NCBI GenBank assembly: GCA_029227815.1
Contig: CP118523.1
Span: 372,001-436,000 of the forward strand
Reading direction: 5' to 3'
Source: Clostridiaceae bacterium M8S5
GTDB taxonomy: Bacteria > Bacillota > Clostridia > Tissierellales > MCWD3
Length of the DNA: 64,000 bases
The notes beneath the pieces are model-generated. The model searched no databases. It was not told the DNA's origin and was given only the letters and a program-made list of their open reading frames with translations. The translations under genes were made by a program, and so were the position numbers. This document shows, piece by piece, positions 54,095 to 63,489 of the stretch; within the stretch, counting starts at the first letter, position 1, and each line of letters starts with the position of its first letter.

Positions 54095-54445
54095 ATGAAT
54101 AAAGAAATGATATGTATAGTATGTCCTATGGGATGTCATATAAATGTTGAAAAAAGCGGAGATGAGTATGTCGTAACAGGTAATAAATGCCCTAGAGGAA
54201 AAACATATGGTATAAAAGAACTGACAAATCCTACTAGAGTATTGACAACTACAGTAAAAATAAAAGGTGGTTTATTAAATAGATTGCCAGTAAAAACTGT
54301 TGATGCAGTACCAAAAGAGTTGTTATCAGAATGTATGAAGGTTATCAACAATGTAGAAGTGACTTCACCAATCAAAGTTGGAGATATTATTGTCAAAGAT
54401 ATATTAGGAACAGGAGTAAATGTTGTTGCATCTAGAAGCATGTAA
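54095..54445 (+). CDS. DUF1667 cysteine protein
   Basis: 116 residues. CIVCPMGCHINVE and NKCPRGKTYG provide four Cys (C-x2-C-x3-C...C) that probably bind an Fe-S cluster; LTNPTRVLTTTVKIKGG and VKTVDAVPKE are the DUF1667 signature. It starts one base after the preceding stop, so it is translationally coupled. It is the third part of the glycerol-3-phosphate dehydrogenase group, likely in electron transfer. Confidence 0.93.
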   Translation: MNKEMICIVCPMGCHINVEKSGDEYVVTGNKCPRGKTYGIKELTNPTRVLTTTVKIKGGLLNRLPVKTVDAVPKELLSECMKVINNVEVTSPIKVGDIIVKDILGTGVNVVASRSM

Positions 54446-54476
54446 TTTAATATTTTACTAATAGAAAAGTATTAAA

Positions 54477-54514
54477 AAGAAGTGTGTTTAATCGATTAAG
54501 CACACTTCTTTTTT
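54477..54514. terminator. Bidirectional terminator of the glp operon
   Basis: AAGAAGTGTG (54477-54486) pairs with CACACTTCTT (54501-54510) around TTTAATCGATTAAG, itself palindromic, with A- and T-runs on both sides. Confidence 0.85.
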
Positions 54515-54517
54515 GTG

Positions 54518-55537
54518 TTAATGATTAAAATATTTGTTTTTTGCTTGAGTGTCATTTTTCTTATATGCAATATATGGAGATGATTTTTTTATTAGTATTT
54601 TTTTGATTGGTTTATTTAATAAGTGGATGAACATACGTTTATACCGAGAGGTTTTTTTAGAAATTAAATCATAATAGTCTTTTAAAGTATCTTTTTGAAA
54701 ATGAAGAATATTTTCTAGATCATCACTATCTAGAAAATAGCCACAGTGAAAGTTTTTTTCAGCAAATGCACCTTTAGGAAAATCTAAAGGGTGTAAACCT
54801 AGAAGTTCAAAAGTTTTTTTCAGCATTTCCCTATAGGTAACTCTACAATCTTTTCCTCCACCTAGATTAAAAATCCGACCATTTAAATCCTTAGTTTTTT
54901 CAATAGCTCTAACTAATGCATAGCCTGTATCTTTAGTAGTAGCTAATTCAAGACAGGTATCTAAAGGCATTTTAAAAAATAGCGGACTGAGCTTTGTTTT
55001 TTCACCCATTATTGCAGAAAATCTAAATATGCTCCAGTTGAGATTTGATTGTTTGATTAGTTTTTCAGAAGTAATTTTTGTAGTGGCATAATAATCATCT
55101 TCACCTGGATTAAGAGGATCGTTCACACTTATCCAAGGATTGCTGATTCTATCTCCATATACAGATATAGAAGAAGAGTACAGTAAAAAAGCATGAGGTG
55201 AATATTTTTCAAGAGACTCTATAATATTTTTAGTGCCATATATATTGACTTTTTTAGTTAGTAGGATGTTTTCATCAGCAAGAGGAGGGATAATAGATGC
55301 AAGATGAATTACAAAATCTACACCAGATGTACATTCATCAACACACGATCTTTTAGAAATATCTCCCCAATATATAGTTATATCATCTGAGTATTTTTTT
55401 AACACTTTCATAGTTTCTTTAGTTTTGATATCAAATACCCTAATATCATATATATCTTTTCTTTTGATGAGCTCTTTCAAAGCTTCTTCACCTATAGAGC
55501 CAGACGCACCAGTTAGTAAAATAGTCTTTTTATACAT
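54518..55537 (-). CDS. NAD-dependent epimerase/dehydratase
   Basis: 339 residues of the extended SDR fold. ILLTGASGSIGEEALKEL is the T-G-x-x-G-x-x-G cofactor motif, and YYATTKITSEKL is the catalytic Y-x-x-x-K. SSSISVYG carries the Ser. The C-terminal 50 residues are basic and may touch the membrane or a partner. Substrate unknown. ATG 55537 follows AGGAG; the frame from GTG 55540 is one codon longer. Confidence 0.9.
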   Translation of the reverse strand: MYKKTILLTGASGSIGEEALKELIKRKDIYDIRVFDIKTKETMKVLKKYSDDITIYWGDISKRSCVDECTSGVDFVIHLASIIPPLADENILLTKKVNIYGTKNIIESLEKYSPHAFLLYSSSISVYGDRISNPWISVNDPLNPGEDDYYATTKITSEKLIKQSNLNWSIFRFSAIMGEKTKLSPLFFKMPLDTCLELATTKDTGYALVRAIEKTKDLNGRIFNLGGGKDCRVTYREMLKKTFELLGLHPLDFPKGAFAEKNFHCGYFLDSDDLENILHFQKDTLKDYYDLISKKTSRYKRMFIHLLNKPIKKILIKKSSPYIAYKKNDTQAKNKYFNH

Positions 55538-56010
55538 CACAAATCATTCTCCTAATCAATTATTGTTGTTATTATTTACATGATGAACAAAAATCAGTAA
55601 AAATATGTAATCCAAATTAATAAATCTGGTAAAACAATAAATAAATAGAGAAAACTATATAAAAAAATGCTCTTTACTATATTATATAATAAATAATATT
55701 TTTTTGATACAAGCTATCACATATATGTAATGGTAGATCATTGAGATTATTTTTTATAATTAACTACTTTTTTTAGATATGTATAAGTTTCTTTATAATT
55801 TTCATTAAACAAAACAATTTGCATAGCCCCTTTTTCAATGCTTTTTAAGAAAAGGTAGACTAAATGAGTAAATAACTCTGAAAATATTAATAAAATATAT
55901 AATATCAAAAAAACTAAAAAAAAGTTTGAATAACATATTTTTTATGATATAATCAAATAAATAACATAATTAGAAATAAAATACAAAATAGAACATCTAT
56001 CAATAATATC
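55538..56010. other. Very AT-rich intergenic region
   Basis: About 470 bp, over 75% A+T, without a supported frame, hairpin or repeat. It lies upstream of the duplicated protease units. Confidence 0.5.
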
Positions 56011-56065
56011 ACATTTTATGTAATAACCATCATATTTAGTGATTATATTTTAAAGGAGGTTTTTT

Positions 56066-56605
56066 ATGTTATTTACAAAAAACAAAATCAAAAAGATTTC
56101 ATTACTATCAGTGCTTATTTTTTTAATAATTTTTTCTGTACAAGCTTTTGCAATGCCCGATATGGTCTCGGTCAATGTTCCCGATACTAGACAAATAAAA
56201 AGCTACTGGTGTTGGTGTGCTACAGGTGTTGCATTATTATCTAGTAAGGACATTCCTGTAACTCAAAATTCTTTCTCAATTGCAGTAAAAGGTAATAGCA
56301 CAAATAATGAGGGCGGTGATCCAACAGAAATTAAACTGGGGTTAAGTTCTTTTGGCTATAACGCAACTAAAACAGGTATAATGAGTTCAAGTTCGGTTAG
56401 AGATACATTAAACAGTGGAAAGGCTATAATAGCAGGTTACCACTATATATATTATGGTGGTGGACATTATGTAGTTATTTCAGGTCATAAAAAATCGAAT
56501 GATACTCTTGAGGTTATGGATCCTGGTGTTGGCAGAAAAGAATATTATAACTTTGACTATTTTGTGTCTAATTCAGATTGGGAATGGGATGTAAGTCTTT
56601 ATTAA
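56066..56605 (+). CDS. Secreted papain/C39-like cysteine protease, copy 1
   Basis: 179 residues. KISLLSVLIFLIIFSVQAFA is a signal peptide cleaved after residue 29; the mature protein has about 150 residues. QIKSYWCWCATGVALL carries the catalytic Cys (C49 or C51), GGGHYVVISGH the His (H134), and EVMDPGVG the Asp (D152). Fold and order fit papain-like C39/C70-type peptidases, whose simplest forms lack a propeptide. AAAGGAGG precedes ATG 56066. It is followed by a secreted partner, and the pair is duplicated. Confidence 0.8.
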   Translation: MLFTKNKIKKISLLSVLIFLIIFSVQAFAMPDMVSVNVPDTRQIKSYWCWCATGVALLSSKDIPVTQNSFSIAVKGNSTNNEGGDPTEIKLGLSSFGYNATKTGIMSSSSVRDTLNSGKAIIAGYHYIYYGGGHYVVISGHKKSNDTLEVMDPGVGRKEYYNFDYFVSNSDWEWDVSLY

Positions 56606-56634
56606 TTTACAAATTATAAGAGGAGGTATTTATT

Positions 56635-57318
56635 ATGAATAAAAAAATTACTATTATTGCGACTTTCTTATTGGTGCTTATACTTTCATCTTTGATTGTT
56701 AATGCTGATATCAACAGTAATGATAACGTACCTACCGAAGTTATTCAAGTGGCTAAAGATAATTTTGATAAAATAGTTAATAGAATTTCTGCTGATTTAG
56801 CCAAAGAATATAATACTCAGATAGTTAATTCTGATTTCACTTTAGGTACAGGTTATAATATCAGTCATATTAATAATGACATAGATATAAATAAGAATTA
56901 TGAAAATTTAAAAGATATTACAGTGAATAGTAAAGAGTGGCTTTTTGTAATTAAATATAAAGAAAAATCTGTTTCATATATTAAAGTAGGGTATATAGAC
57001 AATTCATATAAAGTGTTAATGTATGGTGGAAACGCTGATATGTTTGATGTTTCTCTTGATAATTTTGCAAAGTTAAATTCTAAAGAAATGATTTTATTAT
57101 CATATATGGGTGATTATTATATGTTAAGTGAAGATAATAAAATACTTGAGGTTGCATCTAATAAATCGGCATATATACTAAATAAAGATAAATATGATAA
57201 TCCTATGTCTGGATCCATTTGTCTAGAAATAATTAAAGAAAATATAAACAAGAGAAATAGAAATAAAGAAACTGTATATAGTTCTTCGAGCTTGATAGAT
57301 TATTATTATAGTAAATAA
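56635..57318 (+). CDS. Secreted partner protein, copy 1, unknown
   Basis: 227 residues. KKITIIATFLLVLILSSLIVNA is a signal peptide. The mature protein is mixed alpha/beta with no motif I recognise (SDFTLGTGYNISHINND, VLMYGGNADMFDVS, and YMLSEDNKILEVASN). AGAGGAGG precedes ATG 56635, 29 bp after the protease. Constant pairing with the protease suggests an inhibitor, foldase or substrate; staphostatin-like inhibitors sit in the same position in staphylococci but are cytoplasmic. Confidence 0.75.
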   Translation: MNKKITIIATFLLVLILSSLIVNADINSNDNVPTEVIQVAKDNFDKIVNRISADLAKEYNTQIVNSDFTLGTGYNISHINNDIDINKNYENLKDITVNSKEWLFVIKYKEKSVSYIKVGYIDNSYKVLMYGGNADMFDVSLDNFAKLNSKEMILLSYMGDYYMLSEDNKILEVASNKSAYILNKDKYDNPMSGSICLEIIKENINKRNRNKETVYSSSSLIDYYYSK

Positions 57319-57460
57319 TAAGAAGTAGATTTAGATGAAAAATTCAAAATAAATAGCAATAGCATAATAGAAATCTAAGATAATATCTAAAACTAGTAGG
57401 TTATACATTTTTATGTGATAACCATTGTATTTAGTGATTATATTCTAAAGGAGGTTTTTT

Positions 57461-58003
57461 ATGTTATTTACAAAAAACAAAATTAAAAAGATTTCATTAT
57501 TATCAGTGCTCATTTTTTTATTAGTTTTTTCTGTACAAGCTTTTGCAATGCCAGATATGGTCTCGGTCAATATTCCAAACATTAGACAAATAAAAAGTAA
57601 CTGGTGTTGGTGCGCTTCAAGTGTTGCATTACTATCTAGTAAGAATATTTCTGCAACTCAAAATTCTTTCTCAATTGCTACAAAAGGTAATAGCACAAAT
57701 GATCAGGGTGCTAGTGCTGATGAAGTTCAATATGGGTTAAGACAATTTGGCTATAACGCAACTCAAAAATCAGGTAGTATGTATTCTAGTTCAGTTAGAA
57801 ATACATTAAACAGTAGTAAAGGTATAATAGCAGGCTATCGTTACAATTATTATGGTGGTGGGCATATGGTAGTTATTTCAGGTCATAAAAAGTCGGATAA
57901 CTCTCTTGAGGTTATGGATCCAGGTGTTGGTAGAAAGGAATATTATAATTTTAACTATTTTGTGTCTAATTCAAATTGGGAATGGGATGTAAGTCTTTAT
58001 TAA
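57461..58003 (+). CDS. Secreted papain/C39-like cysteine protease, copy 2
   Basis: 180 residues, the same layout as copy 1: signal peptide to AFA, QIKSNWCWCASSVALL with the catalytic Cys, GGGHMVVISGHKKS with the His, EVMDPGVGRKEYY with the Asp. Differences cluster around residues 82-125, including a one-residue insertion, which is the expected region of the substrate cleft; the catalytic residues are unchanged. AAAGGAGG precedes the ATG. Confidence 0.8.
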   Translation: MLFTKNKIKKISLLSVLIFLLVFSVQAFAMPDMVSVNIPNIRQIKSNWCWCASSVALLSSKNISATQNSFSIATKGNSTNDQGASADEVQYGLRQFGYNATQKSGSMYSSSVRNTLNSSKGIIAGYRYNYYGGGHMVVISGHKKSDNSLEVMDPGVGRKEYYNFNYFVSNSNWEWDVSLY

Positions 58004-58031
58004 TTTACAGATTTTAAGAGGAGGTTTTATT

Positions 58032-58715
58032 ATGAATAAAAAAATTATTGTTATTGCGACTTTTTTATTGGTGCTTTTACTTTCATCTTTGATTGTTAAT
58101 GCTGATATCAACAGTAATGATAGTGTACCTACTGAAGTTATTCAAGTGGCTAAAGATAACTTTGATAGAATAGTTAATAGAATTTCTGTTGATTTAGCCA
58201 AAGAATATAATACTCAAATAGTTAATTCTGACTTTACTTTAGGTACAGGTTATAATATCAGCCATATTAATAATAACATAGATATAAATAAAAATTACAA
58301 AAATTTAAAAGATATTACAGTGGATAGTAAAGAGTGGCTTTTTGTAATAAAATATAAAAACAAATCTGTTTCATATATAAAAGTAGGGGATATAGACAAT
58401 TCGTATAAAGTGTTAATGTATGGTGGAAACGCTGATATGTTTGATGTTACTCTTGATAATTTTGCAAAGCTAAATTCTAAAGAAATGATTTTATTATCGT
58501 ATAAGGGTAATTATTATATGTTAAGTGAAGATAATAAAATATTTGAGGTTGCATTTAATAAATCGGCATATATATTAAATAAAGATAAATATGATGATCC
58601 TATGTCTGGATCCATTTGTCTAGAAATAATTAAAGAAAATATAAACAAGCGAAATAGAAATGAAGAAACTGTATATAGTTCTTCGAGCTTGTTAGAATAT
58701 TATTATAATAGATAA
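58032..58715 (+). CDS. Secreted partner protein, copy 2, unknown
   Basis: 227 residues, the same length as copy 1, with about 20 substitutions such as K/R and N/D changes on the likely surface and none in the signal peptide core. Signal: KKIIVIATFLLVLLLSSLIV. It follows the second protease by 28 bp. Conservation of length and frame in both copies shows that both pairs are under selection. Function unknown. Confidence 0.75.
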   Translation: MNKKIIVIATFLLVLLLSSLIVNADINSNDSVPTEVIQVAKDNFDRIVNRISVDLAKEYNTQIVNSDFTLGTGYNISHINNNIDINKNYKNLKDITVDSKEWLFVIKYKNKSVSYIKVGDIDNSYKVLMYGGNADMFDVTLDNFAKLNSKEMILLSYKGNYYMLSEDNKIFEVAFNKSAYILNKDKYDDPMSGSICLEIIKENINKRNRNEETVYSSSSLLEYYYNR

Positions 58716-58800
58716 TAATTTGTAATATATTTAATATGTAAAGCAAAAGTAGATAATATTGGTAGGATATTACTCTTAGATGAGTATGACAAGTAAAAGA

Positions 58801-58840
58801 AAAGAGATGAATTTATGTGATAAAAATTCATCTCTTTATT
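58801..58840 (+). terminator. Terminator after the duplicated units
   Basis: AAAGAGATGAATTT (58801-58814) pairs with AAATTCATCTCTTT (58824-58837), followed by ATTATTTCTT. Confidence 0.8.
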
Positions 58841-59670
58841 ATTTCTTATTTACTAGAACTATTAGCAATCAAGATGAGCTACGCTTTTTAGTGTGGCTGA
58901 TTTTTTAGTAAGGTATAAAACATTAGCTTTATTAATGTTAAATCACAGCTTCCAATGTCGCGGTCAAAAAACAATCTAAGCTTCAAGACTGGTTTTGATA
59001 TCTCTCTTTTGATTTATGTGATTAGAGCATAGGGTTTTTTGCTATATTATGCTTATTGGTGAGAACCTATCTTAATTTTTTCTCAATAGGTGTCCTATAC
59101 CTAACATACATAAGTAGAAGTGTTGTAGGAATGAGTCCTCTGAAGTCACTTCTTCATAGAAACTGAAATGATTCTTTACTACTTTGATGGTTATTTTTCT
59201 ATTTGTTGTAAATTGTGTGGTTTCCCATTATTTATTGGTTCAACAATTCATGGTAGTTTAGTTGATATCTTTTTTAAGCTTTAAAGCTAGACCTATTACT
59301 GCTTATATAAGTTGTGAAAATTAAAGATATTTTTATCACCAAATAATTATTAATTCCCACAAGGATTTAGTCAACTTTTCAAGCCTGACCCTCAATTCAC
59401 TCCGATAAAGAATAGTAGTAGACAGTAAGAACAATCTAGTTGTAAAATTTGAAGTAACAAATGCAGGTAATGACAAAAGACAATTAAATATTATGGGAAA
59501 AAGCAAATGAGATGAATTATTGTTTGAAAAAGCTATTCTTATTTCAATATATCCAATATTATAGTATCTTTAAACCACTGCAAGGATATTAATAAAATAA
59601 TATCCTTGCAATAAATTAAAAATATTCTTAGCATATTGCTTTAGGCATAAAGTATATATGCTACATAAAA
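58841..59670. other. Decayed region without intact genes
   Basis: About 830 bp with broken frames on both strands. One plus-strand stretch reads YYFDGYFSICCKLCGFPLFI before a stop, and minus-strand pieces such as GLIPTTLLLMYVRYRTP are interrupted throughout. It may be the remains of a transposase or transporter. A hairpin (TGCAAGGATATT with AATATCCTTGCA, 59579-59610) ends it. Confidence 0.4.
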
Positions 59671-60159
59671 TTATTTTCCGTCTACTGTTTTTACATCCAG
59701 TCTATATTGTCCAGAATTCCCTGAAAAATATTCTACTTTTACATAAAAATAATCAAATCCGGAATATGCATATTTCAGCAAAGTAGGGTCTTTTATGGTG
59801 ATGTATTCATTTTCACCTGCGCCTTTTTTTGATTTACCTATTACTTTTCCATAATAATCAAGAATGTATAAATCATAATCATTACCATCAGGTACTTGTA
59901 ATTTAAAAGCAAGATAGTCTTTATTAGCTAATTGAACGTGAAGTTTATAAATATCAACTTCATTATTGTCGCTTACACTTCCATTCATTTTTATGCTATC
60001 TTGATATGATCCACCAATTCTTGCAGAAACGATAGAACTATTTTTAGCACTCTCATATGAATCAAAAGTATGTTCACTATCATTGTAAGTTGCAAAAGCT
60101 ATACACCCTATAGACAATATTGTACAGAGAATAATAAAACATGCTAAAAACTTTTTCAT
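59671..60159 (-). CDS. Secreted PPC-like domain protein
   Basis: 162 residues. KKFLACFIILCTILSIGCIAFA is a signal peptide. The mature part is one PPC-type (bacterial pre-peptidase C-terminal) beta-sandwich: GSVSDNNEVDIYKLHVQ, LAFKLQVPDGNDYDLYILD and YFYVKVEYFSGNSGQYRL are its characteristic strands. Such domains normally follow secreted proteases; alone it may bind a cell-surface target. AGGAGGTG precedes the ATG. Confidence 0.82.
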   Translation of the reverse strand: MKKFLACFIILCTILSIGCIAFATYNDSEHTFDSYESAKNSSIVSARIGGSYQDSIKMNGSVSDNNEVDIYKLHVQLANKDYLAFKLQVPDGNDYDLYILDYYGKVIGKSKKGAGENEYITIKDPTLLKYAYSGFDYFYVKVEYFSGNSGQYRLDVKTVDGK

Positions 60160-60472
60160 TTGTTTTCACCTCCTATATATAAATTTTTTAACAAAATTTA
60201 TATTAACATATTAGAGATGAAAACCATGTCGAACATTGAGTTTTTAATAAAATTTAATAAAAATGTTAAATTTTATATAAATATATATATTTACATATCT
60301 TAGAAATCCTATCCTAAATACTGAAAGAGCATATCTATTATGTTTTCAAATAAGGCAAAAAAAGAAACCGGGGTATCGGTTTCTTTTTTAAGTACAAGGC
60401 TAAATTCAACTTGGACATTGTCAGCTGTTGAAGGGCTATTATGAAATTATATAATCAAGGCTATATACAAAC
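60160..60472. other. Intergenic region with bidirectional terminator
   Basis: AT-rich; AAAAAAGAAACCG (60358-60370) and CGGTTTCTTTTTT (60377-60389) form a terminator. No frames are present. Confidence 0.6.
60358..60392. terminator. Terminator with perfect 13-bp stem
   Basis: 13-bp perfect stem, 6-nt loop GGGTAT, and T-run on the plus strand and A-run on the other. Confidence 0.8.
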
Positions 60473-61546
60473 CTACTCAAAACGAGACAAAAAAGTCTCA
60501 TTGACCTCACGTTTTAACTGATCAAACACGTCTTTGACAGTTTCGATTTTACTGGACAAATAAGCATTGCTACCAACAAATATAAGGCCTTTATCAACAT
60601 TTCCTTTTACTGCGTTTATAAGCTTGTCAGTGATACAGTAAGGTATTTTACTAGGATCACAGCCAAGTAAGCAGTGGTAGCATTTTGTTATTTTATCTAT
60701 AGAGTCTAATTCAAGTTGCTTAATAAAATTATTTTTGATAGCTCTTGCTGGCATTCCAACAGGGCTTTTCACGATAACAATATCATCTTTAGAAGCATCA
60801 ATATAAGCTTGCTTGTAGTTTCTATGAGCATCACATTCTTCAGTGGTCACAAAGCGAGTTGACATTTGTACACCTGACGCACCGTTATTTATGTGGATTG
60901 CTATATCTTCACCAGTATATACTCCACCAGCAGCTATAACAGGTATATCTATATTAATATCTTTAACATAATCTACAATACTACTTACTATCTGCTTTAA
61001 ATCAATGTTTGTATCAAGTTCATCTACAGAAAATCCAAGATGACCTCCAGCTTTTGGACCTTCTACTATGATTGCATCTGGATAACGGTCGTGTTTTTTG
61101 AGCCATCTTTTAACTATTATTTTTGCTGCTCTTAGAGAAGAAACTATAGGTACTATTTTCACATTAGAACCTTTAACAAGTGCTGGAAGTTCAGTAGGCA
61201 AACCTGCTCCAGAAATTATAACGTCAACTTTTTCTTTGACAGCTGTTTTTACTATTTCCGCATAGTTTTTCATAGCTACCATGATGTTAACTCCTATAGC
61301 TCCATTACTAGTAAGTTCTTTCGCTTTTTTTATCTCTTTACTTAAAGCTCTTAAGTTTGCACTAAGAGTATTAGTTTTAAAATCAGATTCATCGTAGCCT
61401 ATTTGAGCAGCAGATATAACGCCTAATCCACCTTCATTAGATATAGAGGATGCTAAACTAGATCTAGATATACCTATTCCCATGCCTCCTTGTATAATAG
61501 GCAGACGTAAATTTATATTTCCTATATTTAAACTAGGTAATTTCAT
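60473..61546 (-). CDS. FMN-dependent nitronate monooxygenase-type oxidoreductase
   Basis: 357 residues, TIM barrel of the nitronate monooxygenase/FabK group. IIQGGMGIGISRSSLASSIS and GGLGVISAAQIG form the N-terminal nucleotide motif; VEGPKAGGHLGF and IAAGGVYTGEDIA are the FMN phosphate sites. GVQMSTRFVTTEECDAH is a late conserved part, and the Cys-rich CYHCLLGCDPSKIPYCI near the end is typical for clostridial members. It could act as enoyl-ACP reductase II or nitronate oxidase. AAAAGGAG precedes ATG 61546. Confidence 0.9.
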   Translation of the reverse strand: MKLPSLNIGNINLRLPIIQGGMGIGISRSSLASSISNEGGLGVISAAQIGYDESDFKTNTLSANLRALSKEIKKAKELTSNGAIGVNIMVAMKNYAEIVKTAVKEKVDVIISGAGLPTELPALVKGSNVKIVPIVSSLRAAKIIVKRWLKKHDRYPDAIIVEGPKAGGHLGFSVDELDTNIDLKQIVSSIVDYVKDINIDIPVIAAGGVYTGEDIAIHINNGASGVQMSTRFVTTEECDAHRNYKQAYIDASKDDIVIVKSPVGMPARAIKNNFIKQLELDSIDKITKCYHCLLGCDPSKIPYCITDKLINAVKGNVDKGLIFVGSNAYLSSKIETVKDVFDQLKREVNETFLSRFE

Positions 61547-61678
61547 CACAAAAACTCCTTTTTAAATTATTTTGATATTCAAAGTATTATTTTAATAATA
61601 GCATATTATTTGTATTATGTCATTATTATTCATATCTTATTAGTTTGTGAAAAAATATTATATAAGAAAATAAGGGAC

Positions 61679-61707
61679 TTGACATCCCGAAGATTATTGA
61701 TTATAAT
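61679..61707 (+). promoter_or_regulatory. Consensus sigma-A promoter
   Basis: TTGACA at 61679-61684, exactly 17 bp, TATAAT at 61702-61707; a perfect match on both elements. Confidence 0.8.
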
Positions 61708-61742
61708 GCAAATAAAGACTAAATAAGGAGTGATATGGAGTG

Positions 61743-62183
61743 ATGGGGAAGTATTATACAGTTGACCAAGTATCAGATATGCTTGATATGCATCCTAAAA
61801 CAATAAGAAAGTTTGTAAGAGAAGGAAAACTAAAAGCAAATAAAGTTGGCAAACAGTGGAGAATAACTGGACATGATTTAAGTGTGTTTATTGAAGGAAA
61901 AAAAGATGTAAAAGATATTAACAACCAACCAACACAGGAAAAGGTAAATACAAAAAAAGTACGTGTTTCTACTGTTGTTGATATTTATGTATCAAATATG
62001 GAAGAAGGCAATAACATATCTAATATGCTAATGGCTGCAATGAACAATAAAGACCCTAAGTATGGACCATCAAACATGAGTGTACAGTTTATACAAAGTG
62101 AAAATATTACCAGAATAATGCTAAGTGGAAGCGTATTATTCATAGAAACAATGCTACAGTCAATATCAGTGTTGACTGATTAA
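61743..62183 (+). CDS. Excisionase-type helix-turn-helix protein
   Basis: 146 residues. YYTVDQVSDMLDMHPKTIRKFVREGKLKANKVGKQWRI is the MerR/excisionase (HTH_17) winged helix. Behind a Lys/Gln-rich linker lies a C-terminal region with alternating strands and helices (RVSTVVDIYVSNMEEGNNIS, RIMLSGSVLFIETML) similar to a ligand-binding or dimerising fold. ATG 61743 follows GGAG; the GTG at 61740 is one codon earlier. A terminator (62230-62277) ends it. Confidence 0.82.
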   Translation: MGKYYTVDQVSDMLDMHPKTIRKFVREGKLKANKVGKQWRITGHDLSVFIEGKKDVKDINNQPTQEKVNTKKVRVSTVVDIYVSNMEEGNNISNMLMAAMNNKDPKYGPSNMSVQFIQSENITRIMLSGSVLFIETMLQSISVLTD

Positions 62184-62229
62184 AAGTAAAAATATAGACA
62201 TTGATGTTAAGTCTTAGGATTAATTTATA

Positions 62230-62280
62230 GAAAAACTATATTTATCATTTTTTAGTTAAAAATGAATATAGTTTTTCATT
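62230..62280. terminator. Bidirectional terminator
   Basis: GAAAAACTATATT (62230-62242) pairs with AATATAGTTTTTC (62265-62277), with a T-run on both strands. Confidence 0.75.
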
Positions 62281-62297
62281 TTATAGACAAACAAATA

Positions 62298-63278
62298 TTA
62301 AGAACTTGGAAGTTTTGTAACCAAAGAGAGGTTACGATACTTACTAGGTAAAATACCAGTGTTTTTACGGAATATCTCCGAAAAATTACTGGCTTTTTTA
62401 TATCCTACAACTTGAGCAATTTGACTAATGCTCAAATTAGTATTCGTTAGAAGATGCTCTGCTTGACTCATTCGTTTATTTAGTATATATTCATGAACAG
62501 TACATTTATGAGCTTTTTTGAAAGTGTATTTTAATTTAGTCTTACCCATACAAGCTATTTTAGCTAGGTGGTCTAAATGGATATTATAACCAAAGTGATC
62601 ATCTATATATGATGTAACACTACGTAGACTTTCCATATCCTCATTAGATATGCTTTTTGAAGTATATATAGGTTTGATTTTTTTAGTTTTTTGAACAATT
62701 ATTGATATAGTTTCAGCTACTTTGCTTTCATAATATAGCTTTGCAGCTATGCCATTTAATTTGTAGTTTTTAATTTGGTTAAGTAAAAAAACTAATTCAG
62801 GAAAATTTGTAGAACCATTAACGCTAGCAAAAGCATTTAGAGGATTTTCATATTCATTTGGGTATTTTGACTTTAAGTAATCTTCATAATACTTAGGCAT
62901 TATTAAAATACCTATGCATCTAATAGGTATATTTTTATGATATAGTGCTTTGTATTTTCCTTTTCCAATATTACTTTTAATATAAGATGATGAAAGTCTT
63001 TTATAGGGATATAATTCTTCGCCTGAAACTGATTCATAGTAACAGATACTTATGTAATCAGGTTGATTTAACTCTAATATCAAATCTTCATAGTAACAAA
63101 AATCCATAATTGATATAGAAAACAAATCTTCACAGAAATATACCCAGTAATTCCCTTCACCAAATTCAGGTAAAAGAGAATAACAAGTCCACTCATCTGA
63201 TAATTCATGGTTGTCATCATTTTTAAAAAAACCATTTTCAAACATGCAAGATTCATACATTTCTCTTTGAATACCCAT
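62298..63278 (-). CDS. AraC-family regulator, C-terminal HTH
   Basis: 326 residues. The HTH pair is at the C-terminus (about 220-315; LSISQIAQVVGYKKASNFSEIFRKN). The N-terminal 200 residues look like a cupin-type sensor with many aromatic residues. TAGGAGG fits ATG 63278 (or 63281); a longer frame from 63308 runs back through a repeated operator-like sequence. It is divergent from the ECF S component and likely regulates it. Confidence 0.88.
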   Translation of the reverse strand: MGIQREMYESCMFENGFFKNDDNHELSDEWTCYSLLPEFGEGNYWVYFCEDLFSISIMDFCYYEDLILELNQPDYISICYYESVSGEELYPYKRLSSSYIKSNIGKGKYKALYHKNIPIRCIGILIMPKYYEDYLKSKYPNEYENPLNAFASVNGSTNFPELVFLLNQIKNYKLNGIAAKLYYESKVAETISIIVQKTKKIKPIYTSKSISNEDMESLRSVTSYIDDHFGYNIHLDHLAKIACMGKTKLKYTFKKAHKCTVHEYILNKRMSQAEHLLTNTNLSISQIAQVVGYKKASNFSEIFRKNTGILPSKYRNLSLVTKLPSS

Positions 63279-63300
63279 CATTAACCTCCTAATACCCTTA

Positions 63301-63327
63301 TCGGACAAAAAAACACCTTAATCGGAC
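63301..63327. promoter_or_regulatory. Direct repeats, possible AraC operator
   Basis: TCGGAC at 63301-63306 and 63322-63327, spaced 21 bp, two helical turns, between the AraC gene and the transporter gene. This is the typical distance of tandem AraC half-sites. Confidence 0.45.
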
Positions 63328-63489
63328 GAAACTGTTCGAGTGATATTGATATAAAAAAATTATACGTGTAATATAGTAATTAGTTCTAGATGAAATTGAT
63401 TATCAATTACTGAACTTATTTTATCAAAACTAATAAACATTTGCAAGACAGGGATATTAAAGGCAAAAATTACAAAAAGGAGAGTGTGT

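Larger units (their letters stand above)
56011..57320 (+). repeat. Tandem duplication, unit 1 (protease + partner)
   Basis: About 1.31 kb including promoter region and both genes; the next unit at 57405-58716 has the same order and spacing, with about 88-90% nucleotide identity by eye. The region before both start codons (TTTAGTGATTATATT then TAAAGGAGGTTTTTTATG) is conserved too. Confidence 0.85.
57405..58716 (+). repeat. Tandem duplication, unit 2 (protease + partner)
   Basis: Second unit of the duplication beginning ACATTTTTATGTGATAACCA. It is separated from unit 1 by about 85 bp that show no similarity. Substitutions are spread over both genes and no frame is broken. Confidence 0.85.
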
